A stretch of DNA of 64,000 bases from Streptomyces himalayensis subsp. himalayensis (lineage in GTDB: Bacteria; Actinomycetota; Actinomycetes; Streptomycetales; Streptomycetaceae): contig NZ_JACEHE010000006.1 in assembly GCF_013778455.1 (NCBI RefSeq), positions 62,001 through 126,000 on the forward strand, read 5' to 3'. Under the pieces are notes generated by a model that ran no database searches, was not told the origin of the DNA, and worked only from the letters and a program-made list of their open reading frames with translations. The position numbers and the translations under genes were made by a program. How positions within the stretch are numbered: the first letter of the stretch is position 1; each line of letters starts with the position of its first letter. Below, in pieces: positions 36,193 through 45,314 of the stretch.

Positions 36193-37455
36193 ATGACAGA
36201 AGCCATGACAGACACGGCGACCACGGCGACGAAGGCGCTCGACGGCATTCGCGTGCTCGACATGACGCACGTCCAGTCCGGGCCCTCGGCCACGCAGCTG
36301 CTGGCCTGGCTCGGCGCGGACGTCGTCAAGCTGGAGGCGCCGACCGGCGACATCACGCGCAAACAGCTGCGCGATCTGCCGGACGTCGACTCGCTCTACT
36401 TCACGATGCTCAACTGCAACAAGCGGAGCATCACCCTCAACACCAAGACCGAGCGCGGCAAGGAGATCCTCACCGAGCTGATCCGGCGCTCGGACGTCAT
36501 GGTCGAGAACTTCGGCCCGGGTGCCGTGGACCGTATGGGGTTCACCTGGGACCGCATCCAGGAGATCAATCCGCGTATCGTCTATGCCTCCATTAAGGGT
36601 TTCGGTGAGGGCCCGTACACCAACTTCAAGGCGTACGAGGTCGTCGCTCAGGCCATGGGCGGCTCCATGTCGACCACGGGCTTCGAGGACGGGCCGCCGC
36701 TCGCGACGGGCGCGCAGATCGGCGACTCGGGCACCGGCATCCACGCGGTGGCCGCGATCCTCGCCGCCCTGTACCAGCGGGTGAGCACGGGGCGCGGGCA
36801 GCGCGTGAACGTGGCCATGCAGCATGCGGTGCTGAATCTGTGCCGGGTGAAGCTGCGGGACCAACAGCGCCTGGCGCATGGGCCGCTGGCTGAATATCCC
36901 AACGAGGACTTCGGCGACGAAGTTCCCCGCTCGGGCAACGCTTCTGGCGGCGGTCAGCCGGGCTGGGCGGTCAAGTGCGCGCCGGGCGGGCCGAACGACT
37001 ACGTGTACGTCATCGTGCAGCCCGTCGGCTGGAAGCCGGTCACCGAGCTCATCGGGCGTCCCGAACTCGCCGACGACCCCGAGTGGGCGACGCCGGAGTC
37101 CCGGCTGCCCAAGCTCAACAAGATGTTCCAGCTCATCGAGGAGTGGTCCTCGACGCTCCCCAAGTGGGAGGTGCTGGAGAAGCTCAACGCCCACAACATC
37201 CCGTGCGGCCCGATCCTGTCCACCAAGGAGATCATCGAGGACGCGTCGCTGGCCGCGAACGAGATGGTCGTCGAGGTCAGCCACCCGGAGCGCGGCAGCT
37301 TCACCACCGTCGGCTCCCCGCTCAAGCTCTCCGACTCGCCCGTCGAGGTCGTCAGTTCGCCGCTGCTCGGCGAGCACAACGAAGAGGTCTACGTCGGCGA
37401 GCTCGGACTCGGCGACGAGGAGCTGCGCCTGCTCAAGTCGAACGGAGTGATCTGA
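36193..37455 (+). CDS. frc: Formyl-CoA:oxalate CoA-transferase (CaiB/BaiF class III)
   Basis: A 420-residue class III CoA-transferase. The N-terminal half shows [29 protein letters not shown] and [14 protein letters not shown]. The catalytic aspartate lies in [11 protein letters not shown], and the mobile glycine loop is [15 protein letters not shown], a close match to the Gly-rich loop of characterised formyl-CoA transferases. It moves CoA from formyl-CoA to oxalate. It starts 11 bp after the decarboxylase and ends 3 bp before the next start, so the three are one operon. Confidence 0.85.
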   Translation: MTEAMTDTATTATKALDGIRVLDMTHVQSGPSATQLLAWLGADVVKLEAPTGDITRKQLRDLPDVDSLYFTMLNCNKRSITLNTKTERGKEILTELIRRSDVMVENFGPGAVDRMGFTWDRIQEINPRIVYASIKGFGEGPYTNFKAYEVVAQAMGGSMSTTGFEDGPPLATGAQIGDSGTGIHAVAAILAALYQRVSTGRGQRVNVAMQHAVLNLCRVKLRDQQRLAHGPLAEYPNEDFGDEVPRSGNASGGGQPGWAVKCAPGGPNDYVYVIVQPVGWKPVTELIGRPELADDPEWATPESRLPKLNKMFQLIEEWSSTLPKWEVLEKLNAHNIPCGPILSTKEIIEDASLAANEMVVEVSHPERGSFTTVGSPLKLSDSPVEVVSSPLLGEHNEEVYVGELGLGDEELRLLKSNGVI

Positions 37456-37458
37456 TTG

Positions 37459-39591
37459 ATGGCCGAAGACCGCGTGCTGAGGGTGCGAACGCTCCTCGAC
37501 GCCGTGCGGGCCGAGGGCCGTACCGCGCTGACCGCGCCCGAGGGCAAGGTGATCGCGGACGCGTACGGGATCGCCGTCCCCGGTGAGGAACTGGCGACGG
37601 ACGTCGACGAGGCCGTGGCATTCGCCGCACGCTTCGACGGCCCGGTCGTCCTGAAGATCGTCTCGCCGGACATCCTGCACAAGACCGACGCCGGCGGCGT
37701 GATCGTCGGTGTGCAGGGCGCGGCCGACGTACGGGCCGCGTTCTGCAAAATCATCGAGAACGCGCGCGCGTACGCGCCAGAGGCCCGTATCGAGGGCGTG
37801 CAGGTGCAGGAGCTGCTGCCGAAGGGCCAGGAGGTCATCGTCGGTGCGGTGACCGATCCGACGTTCGGGAAGGTCGTCGCCTTCGGGCTCGGCGGCGTAC
37901 TGGTCGAGGTCCTCAAGGACGTCACGTTCCGGCTGGCGCCGGTCGACGCCGACGAGGCCGTGTCCATGCTCGACTCGATCCGCGCCGCCGAGATCCTGCG
38001 CGGTGTGCGCGGCGCGCAGCCGGTCGACCGGTGGGCGATCGCCGAACAGATCCGCCGCGTCTCCCAGCTGGTCACCGACTTCCCGGAGATCGCCGAGGTC
38101 GACCTCAACCCGGTGATCGCGACGCCGGAGGGTGCGGTCGCCGCGGACATCCGCGTCATCCTCTTCGAGGGAGAGGTGAAACAGCGGCGCACCTACACGC
38201 GCGCGGAGATGCTCACTTCGATGCGCCGGCTGATGCAGCCCCGCTCGGTCGCCGTGATCGGCGCCTCCAACGAGCAGGGGAAAATCGGCAATTCGGTGAT
38301 GCGCAACCTCATCGACGGCGGCTTCTCCGGAGAGATCCACCCGGTGAACCCCAAGGCCGATGACATCTTGGGCCGCAAGGCGTACAAGAGTGTCACCGAC
38401 GTCCCGGGTGAGGTGGATGTGGCGGTCTTCGCGATCCCCGCCAAGTTCGTGGCCGCGGCCTTGGAGGAGGTGGGGCGCAAGGGGATTCCCAACGCGGTGC
38501 TGATCCCCTCCGGTTTCGCGGAGACCGGCGAACACGAACTGCAGGCGGAGATCGTGGCGATCGGCGAGCGCTACGGCGTGCGCCTCCTTGGGCCGAACAT
38601 CTACGGCTACTACTCGACGTGGCAGGACCTGTGCGCCACGTTCTGCACGCCCTACGACGTCAAGGGCGGCGTTGCGCTGACCTCGCAGTCGGGCGGCATC
38701 GGGATGGCGATCCTCGGCTTCGCACGGGCCACCAAGACGGGCGTGTCGGCGATCGTGGGGCTCGGCAACAAGTCGGACCTGGACGAGGACGACCTGCTCA
38801 CCTGGTTCGGCGAGGACCCCAACACCCAGTGCATCGCGATGCACCTGGAGGACCTCAAGGACGGCCGCGCCTTCGTCGAGGCCGCACGCGCGACCGTCCC
38901 GAAGAAGCCGGTCGTGGTCCTCAAGGCGGGCCGCACCGCGGCGGGGGCCAAGGCCGCAGGCTCCCACACGGGCGCGCTGGCGGGCGACGACGCCGTGTAC
39001 GACGACATCCTCAGGCAGGCCGGTGTGATCAGGGCCCCGGGCCTCAACGAGATGCTCGAGTACGCGCGTGCGCTGCCGGTGCTGCCGGCGCCCAAGGGCG
39101 ACAACGTCGTGGTCATCACGGGTGCGGGCGGTTCGGGCGTACTGCTGTCCGACGCGGTGACCGACAACGGGCTGAAGCTGATGGAGATCCCCTCCGACCT
39201 GGACGCTGCCTTCCGGAAGTTCATCCCGCCCTTCGGCGCCGCCGGCAACCCGGTGGACATCACGGGCGGCGAGCCCCCGTCGACGTACGAGGCGACGATC
39301 AGGCTCGGGCTCGAGGACACGCGGATCCACTCGCTGATCCTGGGTTACTGGCACACCATCGTCACCCCGCCGATGGTCTTCGCGGAGCTCACCGCGCGCG
39401 TGGTGGCCGAGTTCCGCGAGCGCGGCATCGAGAAGCCGGTCGTGGCGTCGCTCGCGGGCGACGTCGAGGTCGAGGAGGCCTGCGCATACCTCTTCGAACG
39501 AGGCGTCGTGGCCTACCCGTACACGACGGAGAAGCCGGTGGCCGTACTCGGTGCGAAGTACCGGTGGGCGCGGGCGGCTGGGCTGCTGTGA
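37459..39591 (+). CDS. ADP-forming acyl-CoA ligase (acetate-CoA ligase family), fused subunits
   Basis: A 710-residue fusion protein. The ATP-grasp (beta-type) domain comes first (about residues 15-235, with VVLKIVSPDILHKTDAGGV and VEVDLNPVI-like metal site), then a CoA-binding domain starting SVAVIGASNEQGKIGNSVM (about 260-360) and the ligase-CoA domains with phosphohistidine in GSHTGALAGDD (His about 502). Such enzymes interconvert acyl-CoA + ADP + Pi and acid + ATP + CoA. In this operon it may conserve formyl-CoA energy as ATP or prime the cycle by making the first CoA ester. Its final codons are duplicated 90 bp downstream. Confidence 0.85.
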   Translation: MAEDRVLRVRTLLDAVRAEGRTALTAPEGKVIADAYGIAVPGEELATDVDEAVAFAARFDGPVVLKIVSPDILHKTDAGGVIVGVQGAADVRAAFCKIIENARAYAPEARIEGVQVQELLPKGQEVIVGAVTDPTFGKVVAFGLGGVLVEVLKDVTFRLAPVDADEAVSMLDSIRAAEILRGVRGAQPVDRWAIAEQIRRVSQLVTDFPEIAEVDLNPVIATPEGAVAADIRVILFEGEVKQRRTYTRAEMLTSMRRLMQPRSVAVIGASNEQGKIGNSVMRNLIDGGFSGEIHPVNPKADDILGRKAYKSVTDVPGEVDVAVFAIPAKFVAAALEEVGRKGIPNAVLIPSGFAETGEHELQAEIVAIGERYGVRLLGPNIYGYYSTWQDLCATFCTPYDVKGGVALTSQSGGIGMAILGFARATKTGVSAIVGLGNKSDLDEDDLLTWFGEDPNTQCIAMHLEDLKDGRAFVEAARATVPKKPVVVLKAGRTAAGAKAAGSHTGALAGDDAVYDDILRQAGVIRAPGLNEMLEYARALPVLPAPKGDNVVVITGAGGSGVLLSDAVTDNGLKLMEIPSDLDAAFRKFIPPFGAAGNPVDITGGEPPSTYEATIRLGLEDTRIHSLILGYWHTIVTPPMVFAELTARVVAEFRERGIEKPVVASLAGDVEVEEACAYLFERGVVAYPYTTEKPVAVLGAKYRWARAAGLL

Positions 39592-39678
39592 TGCGGCGGC
39601 GCACAGCGAACCGGCCGGTCCCTGGCCCCGTGCGTGACACAGACCGGTGGGGCGCGGGCGGCTGGGCTGTTGGGGGGC
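39560..39678 (+). repeat. 28-bp direct duplication of the acyl-CoA ligase 3' end
   Basis: ACCGGTGGGCGCGGGCGGC and the following TGGGCTGCTG (39560-39588, the last ten codons) recur almost exactly at about 39645-39674 (one extra G, CTG changed to TTG), in the spacer before the transporter gene. Confidence 0.8.
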
Positions 39679-39700
39679 GGTCGATGAGGTGACCGAGGGA

Positions 39701-39733
39701 GGGTACGGCCGGCGGTGCGCGCCGGCCGTACCC
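39701..39733 (+). terminator. 13-bp perfect hairpin between the ligase and transporter genes
   Basis: GGGTACGGCCGGC (39701-39713) pairs perfectly with GCCGGCCGTACCC (39721-39733) around a 7-base loop, about 80 bp before the transporter ATG. It could end or attenuate transcription so that the transporter is expressed at a different level. Confidence 0.65.
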
Positions 39734-39810
39734 GGGACCCGTGCGCACACGAAAGGAATTGGACAGGGGGCGCTGGCCAGATCTTTCGACGCAAGGGGTG
39801 CTTTCTCGAC

Positions 39811-41199
39811 ATGACAACCACCGATCTGCCCACGTCGGTTCCGTACCGGGAAGTGGCCGACGCGAACGGACGCGTCTACCGCATCGGTGAGACCGACATC
39901 GACATCATGGGCCGCAAGCGCAAGTGGATGGTCATCCTGCCGTGGGTCGGCATGATGGGCATCAGTTCGGCCGAGTACGCCTTCGCGTCCGCCGAGGACA
40001 CGCTGCACACGGCGCACAGCTGGAGCAGCGCACACATCTTCTGGATGCTGGGCGTCTGGGTCTTCTTCCAGGCCGCGGTGGCCTTCCCCGCGGGAAAGCT
40101 GCGGGAGAGCGGCAAGCTGCCGGCCCGTTGGGCGATGATGCTCGGCGCGATCGGCACGCTACTGGGCTATCTGTCCCTCGCGTACGCGCCGCATGTGATC
40201 GTCGCGTACATCGGCTTCGGCATGTTCAGCGGCATGGGCGCGGGCATGGTCTACGCGACCTGCGTGAACATGGTCGCCAAGTGGTATCCGGAGCGCAAGG
40301 GCGGCAAGACGGGCTTCGTCAACGGCGGTTTCGCCTACGGCTCGGTGCCGTTCGTCTTCCTCTTCACCGGCTACATGGACCTCACCAACTTCCGCTGGGT
40401 GCTGGTCTCGGTGGGCTTGTTCCTGGCAGCCGTCGTGGCGGTGGCGGGTTACTTCTTCCGCGACCCGCCGAAGAACTGGTGGCCGGCCGATGTCGACCCG
40501 CTGAAGAAGCCCGACGACCCACGTGCCCGGCGCGCGCTGGAGAAGAACCCCCCGGCCGTGCACCAGTACACCCCCAAGGAGGCATGGCAGACCGGCCGTG
40601 TGGCCCTCATGTGGTTCTGTCTGCTGTGCACCTCGGGCGTGAACATCTTCGGCATCGCATTCCAGGTTGAAATAGGCAAGGAGGCCGGTTTCGCCGGCGG
40701 AATCGTCGCAACCGCCATGTCACTGAAGGCCATCGTCAACGGCACCGGGCGTGGTGTGATCGGCTGGCTGTCGGATCGCTACGGACGCAAGCAGTGCCTG
40801 ATCTTCGTCTGCATCGTCCTCGGCCTTTCGCAGTACGGCATCCTGTGGTCCGCCGACATCAAGAACCTCCCGCTGTTCCTGCTCTTCTCCAGCATCTCCG
40901 GGTTCGGCGGAGGCGCCATCTTCCCGATGTTCGCGGCAATGACCGCGGACTACTTCGGCGAGAACAACAACGCATCCAACTACGGCCTGGTCTACAGCTC
41001 CAAGCTGGTGTCCGGCCTGCTTGGATCCGGCATGGGTGCCGTCGTGGTGGCCAACTGGGGCCACAGCGGGGCATTCACCCTGGCCGGCTCGATCTCGCTG
41101 TTCGCCGCGGTTGTCGCACTGTTCCTGAACCCACCGGGCAGGCCCAAGTCCAAGCGCATCGTGCCGAACCCGCGTCCTCTCGGCGAGGAGACGACCTGA
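39811..41199 (+). CDS. OxlT-like MFS transporter (oxalate:formate antiporter family)
   Basis: A 462-residue protein with about 12 membrane segments. After a polar 40-residue tail, TM1 reads WMVILPWVGMMGISSAEYAFA. The loop GKLRESGKLPARW corresponds to MFS motif A, and WYPERKGGKTGFVNGGFAYGS is characteristic of the oxalate/formate antiporter (OFA) family. A PxxGGGAIFPMFAAMTADYFGE stretch in the second half also fits OFA. With CoA-transferase and decarboxylase upstream, exchange of oxalate for formate or oxalate uptake is likely. ATG 39811 has only a weak upstream purine stretch. Confidence 0.83.
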   Translation: MTTTDLPTSVPYREVADANGRVYRIGETDIDIMGRKRKWMVILPWVGMMGISSAEYAFASAEDTLHTAHSWSSAHIFWMLGVWVFFQAAVAFPAGKLRESGKLPARWAMMLGAIGTLLGYLSLAYAPHVIVAYIGFGMFSGMGAGMVYATCVNMVAKWYPERKGGKTGFVNGGFAYGSVPFVFLFTGYMDLTNFRWVLVSVGLFLAAVVAVAGYFFRDPPKNWWPADVDPLKKPDDPRARRALEKNPPAVHQYTPKEAWQTGRVALMWFCLLCTSGVNIFGIAFQVEIGKEAGFAGGIVATAMSLKAIVNGTGRGVIGWLSDRYGRKQCLIFVCIVLGLSQYGILWSADIKNLPLFLLFSSISGFGGGAIFPMFAAMTADYFGENNNASNYGLVYSSKLVSGLLGSGMGAVVVANWGHSGAFTLAGSISLFAAVVALFLNPPGRPKSKRIVPNPRPLGEETT

Positions 41200-41243
41200 C
41201 GGACATCCGGACAACCGAACACCGGACAGCCGGGCAGCCGGGC

Positions 41244-41280
41244 AGCCGGGCAGCCCCAAGGTGGGTGGGGCTGCCCGGCT
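41244..41280 (+). terminator. Terminator hairpin after the OxlT-like gene
   Basis: AGCCGGGCAGCCCC (41244-41257) and GGGGCTGCCCGGCT (41267-41280) form a perfect 14-bp stem with a 9-base loop, 45 bp past the stop codon. Extra copies of the 9-mer CAGCCGGGC precede it, so the arm has been tandemly expanded. Confidence 0.8.
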
Positions 41281-41336
41281 CATACGGGACCGGTACGGCC
41301 GACAGCGGCGCACCTTCCGTAGCGGTCCCGGAACCG

Positions 41337-41377
41337 CAGCGGCCTCCCCGTGGCTACGTGCCGCGGGGAGGCCGCTG
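41337..41377. terminator. Second terminator hairpin between converging operons
   Basis: CAGCGGCCTCCCCG (41337-41350) and CGGGGAGGCCGCTG (41364-41377) form a perfect 14-bp stem with a 13-base loop. It lies 58 bp past the stop of the minus-strand isomerase gene and probably ends the Ebo-side operon. Confidence 0.8.
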
Positions 41378-41434
41378 TGTGCGCCGGGGCCGTCTCGTTC
41401 GGCGTGACGCCCGGTCAGCTCGTCTCGCGCAGCC

Positions 41435-42601
41435 TCAGCGCTTTTGGCGCAGGGCCGCGAGGTTGTCGTAACCGATCTTCGCGTGCTTCAGCGACTGCCC
41501 GAGGTCGGTGGAGCTCGGGGCGTTGTCCTGCTCGACCATCGGGTTGTGGTAGTTCCTGGCGCCGACGCGCGAGAAGAACGTGGTGTAGTCGATGACGCCG
41601 GTACCGAACGGGACCATGTCGTAGCCCATCCCGTTCGTGGTGTTGACGGTGCCGTCCTTGGCGTGGAAGAGCGGGTAGCGCTCGTTGTTGCGCGCGACGA
41701 GCCCCGCCGGATCGAAGACGTTCTCCTGCGTCGAGCCGTCGTGGGCCGTGTAGGTGTGGAACTTGTACTGGGCGACGTGCGCCCAGAAGATGTCCATCTC
41801 CAGCCACACGACCTTCGGATCGGTGATCTCGAGGAAGTACTCCAGCTTGCGGATTCCGGAGCTGCGGGTCGGGCGGCCCGCGGCATCCAGCGGGCCTCCG
41901 TCGAGCAGGAAGCCGTATGCCGCGTCGTGGTTGTGGGTGTACAGCTTGATGCCCTCGCGGCGGGCGATCTCCCCGAGCGTGTTCCACTTGTCAGCGGCCA
42001 CGTCCCAGTCGGCCCGGTAGGCGCTGCCGGTGGGGTCTCCACCGGTGCCCATGTGCCCCAAGCCTAGGATGTTGGCGATTTCCAGGTGTTTCTTGAAGGT
42101 GTCCAGGTCGGGTGTGGTGAGCGGCCAGGAGGGCGGGATGAAGCCGTGGTTGCCCTGCGCCCTGAGGCCGTACTCGTCGAGCCAGGAGCGCAGCAGCTTG
42201 GCGCCCTCGACGGACTCCAGGCTCGCGCCGCCGGGGGCGTTGGCGTGCTGGCCGTATCCGGCGAACTCCACCTGCCGGTAGCCGTACCGCGCGAGCTCCT
42301 TGAAGACCTCGCGGAATCCGGAGGGCAGGTCGGTGGAGAGGGGATCGCGGCCTACCGCATCGCGGACGGTGTAGAGGATGATTCCGCGCCTGGCGGCGGG
42401 GACGAGGACGTCTCCGCCCCGGCCGTCACCTCTTCCCTGGTCCTGAGCGTCCTGAGCCAGGGCTGGTGAGGCGCCGAAGACGGGTGCGGCGATTGCCGCG
42501 GTCGCGGCGGCGGTGCACGTGCTCAGAAAGCGGCGGCGGCTTACGCCGAGAGCGCGACGCAGGGCGTCGCCGGTTCCGGATTCGTCATTGAATGCGGTCA
42601 C
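41435..42601 (-). CDS. Secreted (Tat) sugar-phosphate isomerase/epimerase-like TIM barrel
   Basis: A 388-residue protein. The N-terminus has a twin-arginine signal, SRRRFLSTCTAAATAAI ending near ASPALA, so a folded protein is exported. The rest is an AP-endonuclease-2-like TIM barrel with GYRQVEFAGYGQ, LYTHNHDAAYGF, WLEMDIFWAH and PLFHAKDGTVN, where Glu/His/Asp can bind a divalent metal. Such exported barrels are common near ThuA/DUF1080 and Gfo/Idh/MocA proteins. GTG 42601 is preceded by GAGAG. It lies 122 bp downstream of the EboF-like gene and may share its transcript. Confidence 0.8.
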   Translation of the reverse strand: MTAFNDESGTGDALRRALGVSRRRFLSTCTAAATAAIAAPVFGASPALAQDAQDQGRGDGRGGDVLVPAARRGIILYTVRDAVGRDPLSTDLPSGFREVFKELARYGYRQVEFAGYGQHANAPGGASLESVEGAKLLRSWLDEYGLRAQGNHGFIPPSWPLTTPDLDTFKKHLEIANILGLGHMGTGGDPTGSAYRADWDVAADKWNTLGEIARREGIKLYTHNHDAAYGFLLDGGPLDAAGRPTRSSGIRKLEYFLEITDPKVVWLEMDIFWAHVAQYKFHTYTAHDGSTQENVFDPAGLVARNNERYPLFHAKDGTVNTTNGMGYDMVPFGTGVIDYTTFFSRVGARNYHNPMVEQDNAPSSTDLGQSLKHAKIGYDNLAALRQKR

Positions 42602-42723
42602 GGTGTCTCTCTTTCGAGTCGGTGTTCGGGTCGAACGGGTGCCGAACGGTCTGCTGCTCCTCCGCGTGCCGGACGCGTTGTCGGTGGCGCGTGTTTCACT
42701 TTCTGCAGTTGCTCAGTTGCTTG

Positions 42724-44145
42724 TCATGCGAGGCCGGCCAGGTCGAGCAGCAGGGATTTCACATCGGTGGCCGCAACTCGGTCGCCGACAGCATGGGGGG
42801 TGGAGCACATGATGAGCGGACCATCGTCGTCGCTCGCCGGGAGGCGGCCGTGGCTGCCTCGAATAGGTGAGGGGTCCAGGGGCACGACCGCCATGCGGTA
42901 GCGCATGCCGAGCTTCTTGCGGGCCAGCGCTCCGGCGGCCTTCACCCTGACGTAGGGGTCGAGGGGGTCCATGAAGAGCTCGGCGGGGTCGTAGCCGGGT
43001 TTGCGGTGGATCTCGACGAGCTGCGCGAAGTCGGGGGCGCGGTCGTCGTCGAGCCAGTAGTAGTACGTGAACCAGGCGTCCGGCTCCGCTACGGCGACCA
43101 GCTCGCCGGCGCGGGGGTGGTCGAGGTGGTGTGCCTTCTTGCCCTCGTCGTCGAGGAGTTGGTCGATGCCGGGCAGGTCCTGGAGTGCTGCTCGCGTGGC
43201 GTCGAGGTCTTCTGGTCGGCGGACGTAGACGTGGGCGATCTGGTGGTCCGCGACGGCGAAGGCGCGTGAGGCCATCGGGTCGAGGTACTCCATGCCGTCC
43301 TGGGTGTGTACTTCCAGCAGGTCGGCCCGGCGTAGGGCGCGGTTGATGTCGACGGGGCGGTTGACGCGGGTGATGCCGTACTCGGAGAGAACCACGACGG
43401 TGCGGCCCTGGGTGCGCGCGTCGTCGAGGAGGGGGGCGAGGGCTTGGTCGAGATCGGCCGCGGCCTGGTGTGAGCGGGGATCGTCGGGGCCGTAACGCTG
43501 CAGGTCGTAGTCGAGGTGGGGGAGGTAGCACAAAGTCAGGTCGGGGTTGCGGCCGGCCATGATGTGCCGGGTGGCGTCGATGATCCACCGGCTGGAGACG
43601 AGGTCGGCGCCCGGGCCCCAGAAGTGGAAGAGCGGGAAGGTGCCGAATTTCTCGGTGAGTTCATCGTGCAGTGCCGGTGGCCGGGTGTAGCAGTCGGGTT
43701 CCTTGCGGCCGTCGGCGTAATAGACAGGACGGGGGGTGACGGTGATGTCGGTGTCGGCGCCCATGGCGTACCACCAGCAGATATTGGCGACCGTGTAGCC
43801 GGGGTGGGCGCGGCGGGCGGCGTCCCACAGTTTGTCTCCGGCGACGAGACCGTTGTGCTGGCGCCACAGCAGTACGTCGCCGAGTTCGCGGAAGTACCAG
43901 CCGTTGCCGACGATGCCGTGCTCGGCGGGTGTGGTGCCGGTCAGGAAGGTCGACTGGGCCGCGCAGGTCACGGCGGGCAGGACGGTGCCGAGAGCGGCCT
44001 GGGAACCGTGCTCACCGAGTGCCCGCAGGCGCGGCATGTGCTCGAGGAGGCGCGGGGTGAGACCCACGACGTCGAGGACGAGGAGAGGAGTCGGGCCGGG
44101 GCGATCCGGTCGTTGCGTCACGGGAGTTGTCACGCCAGTCGTCAT
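42724..44145 (-). CDS. eboF: EboF-like alkaline phosphatase/nucleotide pyrophosphatase family protein
   Basis: A 473-residue member of the nucleotide pyrophosphatase/phosphodiesterase branch of the alkaline phosphatase superfamily. Metal-site residues appear in LLVLDVVGLTP, the nucleophile region PAVTCAAQSTFLTG, HLDYDLQRYG, SEYGI (where many relatives have S-D-H-G) and PRAGELVAVAEPDAWFTYYYW. ATG 44145 has AAGGAG 6 bp upstream and overlaps the EboE stop by four bases. In ebo operons of other bacteria a protein of this type accompanies EboA-E and metabolite export; its substrate is not known. Confidence 0.8.
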   Translation of the reverse strand: MTTGVTTPVTQRPDRPGPTPLLVLDVVGLTPRLLEHMPRLRALGEHGSQAALGTVLPAVTCAAQSTFLTGTTPAEHGIVGNGWYFRELGDVLLWRQHNGLVAGDKLWDAARRAHPGYTVANICWWYAMGADTDITVTPRPVYYADGRKEPDCYTRPPALHDELTEKFGTFPLFHFWGPGADLVSSRWIIDATRHIMAGRNPDLTLCYLPHLDYDLQRYGPDDPRSHQAAADLDQALAPLLDDARTQGRTVVVLSEYGITRVNRPVDINRALRRADLLEVHTQDGMEYLDPMASRAFAVADHQIAHVYVRRPEDLDATRAALQDLPGIDQLLDDEGKKAHHLDHPRAGELVAVAEPDAWFTYYYWLDDDRAPDFAQLVEIHRKPGYDPAELFMDPLDPYVRVKAAGALARKKLGMRYRMAVVPLDPSPIRGSHGRLPASDDDGPLIMCSTPHAVGDRVAATDVKSLLLDLAGLA

Positions 44146-45311
44146 GGGAGCTCCTTCAGGCCTAGGTCCGTCAGGAGGTCGCGGGCCAGGGTGAGTTCGG
44201 CGGTGATGCCGTCGGCGAGCTGGGCTCGGGTGTGTGGGCGCAGCTCGGGCGGAAGGGCCTGCCAGGTGTAGGTCTCGACCTCGAGATGGCTGGTCAGCGG
44301 GTGCGGGCCGCCGACCAGCCGGGCCAACGTGTCCTGGAGCACGGAAAGAGTGGAGGTGACTGGCGCGGCGGGGGCCGTGTGCAGGGGGACGTGGAAGTGG
44401 GCGCGCCACGGGGTGGCCTGGGGCAGCGTGTCGCCGGCGAGGGCCTCGCCGAGGTCGTCGGTGCCGTGCAGTGCGGCGGGAGTGCGGGCGCGCGTCTGGT
44501 GCAGGAAGCGGGGTTCGTCGAAAGCCGCGAGGGCTTCGCGTACGTCGGGGAGATGGGGGTGTTCGGCGTGGAGAGCCGCGGAGAGCTGGCTCTTGACGAT
44601 GGGGATGCGGGCGGCGGTGAGTTCGTCCAGTGCGGTGTGCGGGTCTTCGAAGGAGGTGGCGAGGTGGCAGGTGTCGACGCAGATGCCGATGCGGTCGTGT
44701 CCGACCGCGGTCAGAGGCGCTATGGCGTCGTGCGTGGTCTCGACGATGCAGCCGGGCTCGGGCTCGAGGCCGATGCGGATGGAGCGCCCGGTCAGCTCCT
44801 CCAGGGCGTCGAGGCGTTCGGCGAGGGTGCGCAGTGCGGCGTGCGCGGTCGCGGCACGGTCCGCGTCATACGAGGTACGCCAGGCGAGCGGCAGGGTGGA
44901 AATGCTGCCTTCGGTGACGTCGTCGGGGAGCAGCTGGGCAAGCAGGCGGGCCAGGTCGGTGGTGTGGGTGAGGCGTTCGGGATCGGTCCAGTCCGGCTTG
45001 TACACGCGGTACTTGACCTCTGCGGAACCGAATCCTTCATACGGGAAACCGTTGAGAGTGACCACTTCCAGGCCGCGCCGGTCGAGTTCGGTGCGCAGGC
45101 CGCGCACCGCCGACGGGTCCCTGATCAGTGCCCGGGCGGCGTCCTTGGCGAGCCACAGTCCGATGCCCAGGCGGTCTCGGCCGACCCGTTTGCGGACCGG
45201 TTCGCAGTGGTCGCGCAGTTGGGCGAGGACGCCCTCGAGTGTTTCGGCGGGGTGGACGTTGGTGCAGTAGGCAAGGTGGACGGTGGAGCCGTCGGGGTGC
45301 CGGAAGCGCAT
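44142..45311 (-). CDS. eboE: Metabolite-traffic protein EboE-like TIM barrel
   Basis: A 389-residue protein matching the EboE type: HLAYCTNVHPAETLEGVLAQL at the start, VTLNGFPYEGFGS, SISTLPLAWR, IGLEPEPGCIVET, GICVDTCHLATSFE and an HFHVPLH near the end. The sequence is an extended xylose-isomerase-like barrel with His/Glu/Asp metal-ligand candidates. The start is 3 bp after the TatD-like gene and the stop overlaps the next gene. EboE is required with the other Ebo proteins for moving a metabolite precursor to the periplasm in cyanobacteria; the role in actinobacteria is not established. Confidence 0.85.
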   Translation of the reverse strand: MRFRHPDGSTVHLAYCTNVHPAETLEGVLAQLRDHCEPVRKRVGRDRLGIGLWLAKDAARALIRDPSAVRGLRTELDRRGLEVVTLNGFPYEGFGSAEVKYRVYKPDWTDPERLTHTTDLARLLAQLLPDDVTEGSISTLPLAWRTSYDADRAATAHAALRTLAERLDALEELTGRSIRIGLEPEPGCIVETTHDAIAPLTAVGHDRIGICVDTCHLATSFEDPHTALDELTAARIPIVKSQLSAALHAEHPHLPDVREALAAFDEPRFLHQTRARTPAALHGTDDLGEALAGDTLPQATPWRAHFHVPLHTAPAAPVTSTLSVLQDTLARLVGGPHPLTSHLEVETYTWQALPPELRPHTRAQLADGITAELTLARDLLTDLGLKELP

Positions 45312-45314
45312 GGT

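Noticed and set aside
36037..40035. A 1332-residue minus-strand ORF opposite the oxalate genes
   Set aside because: It spans four real plus-strand genes and has the Arg/Asp/His-rich composition typical of antisense frames in high-GC DNA.
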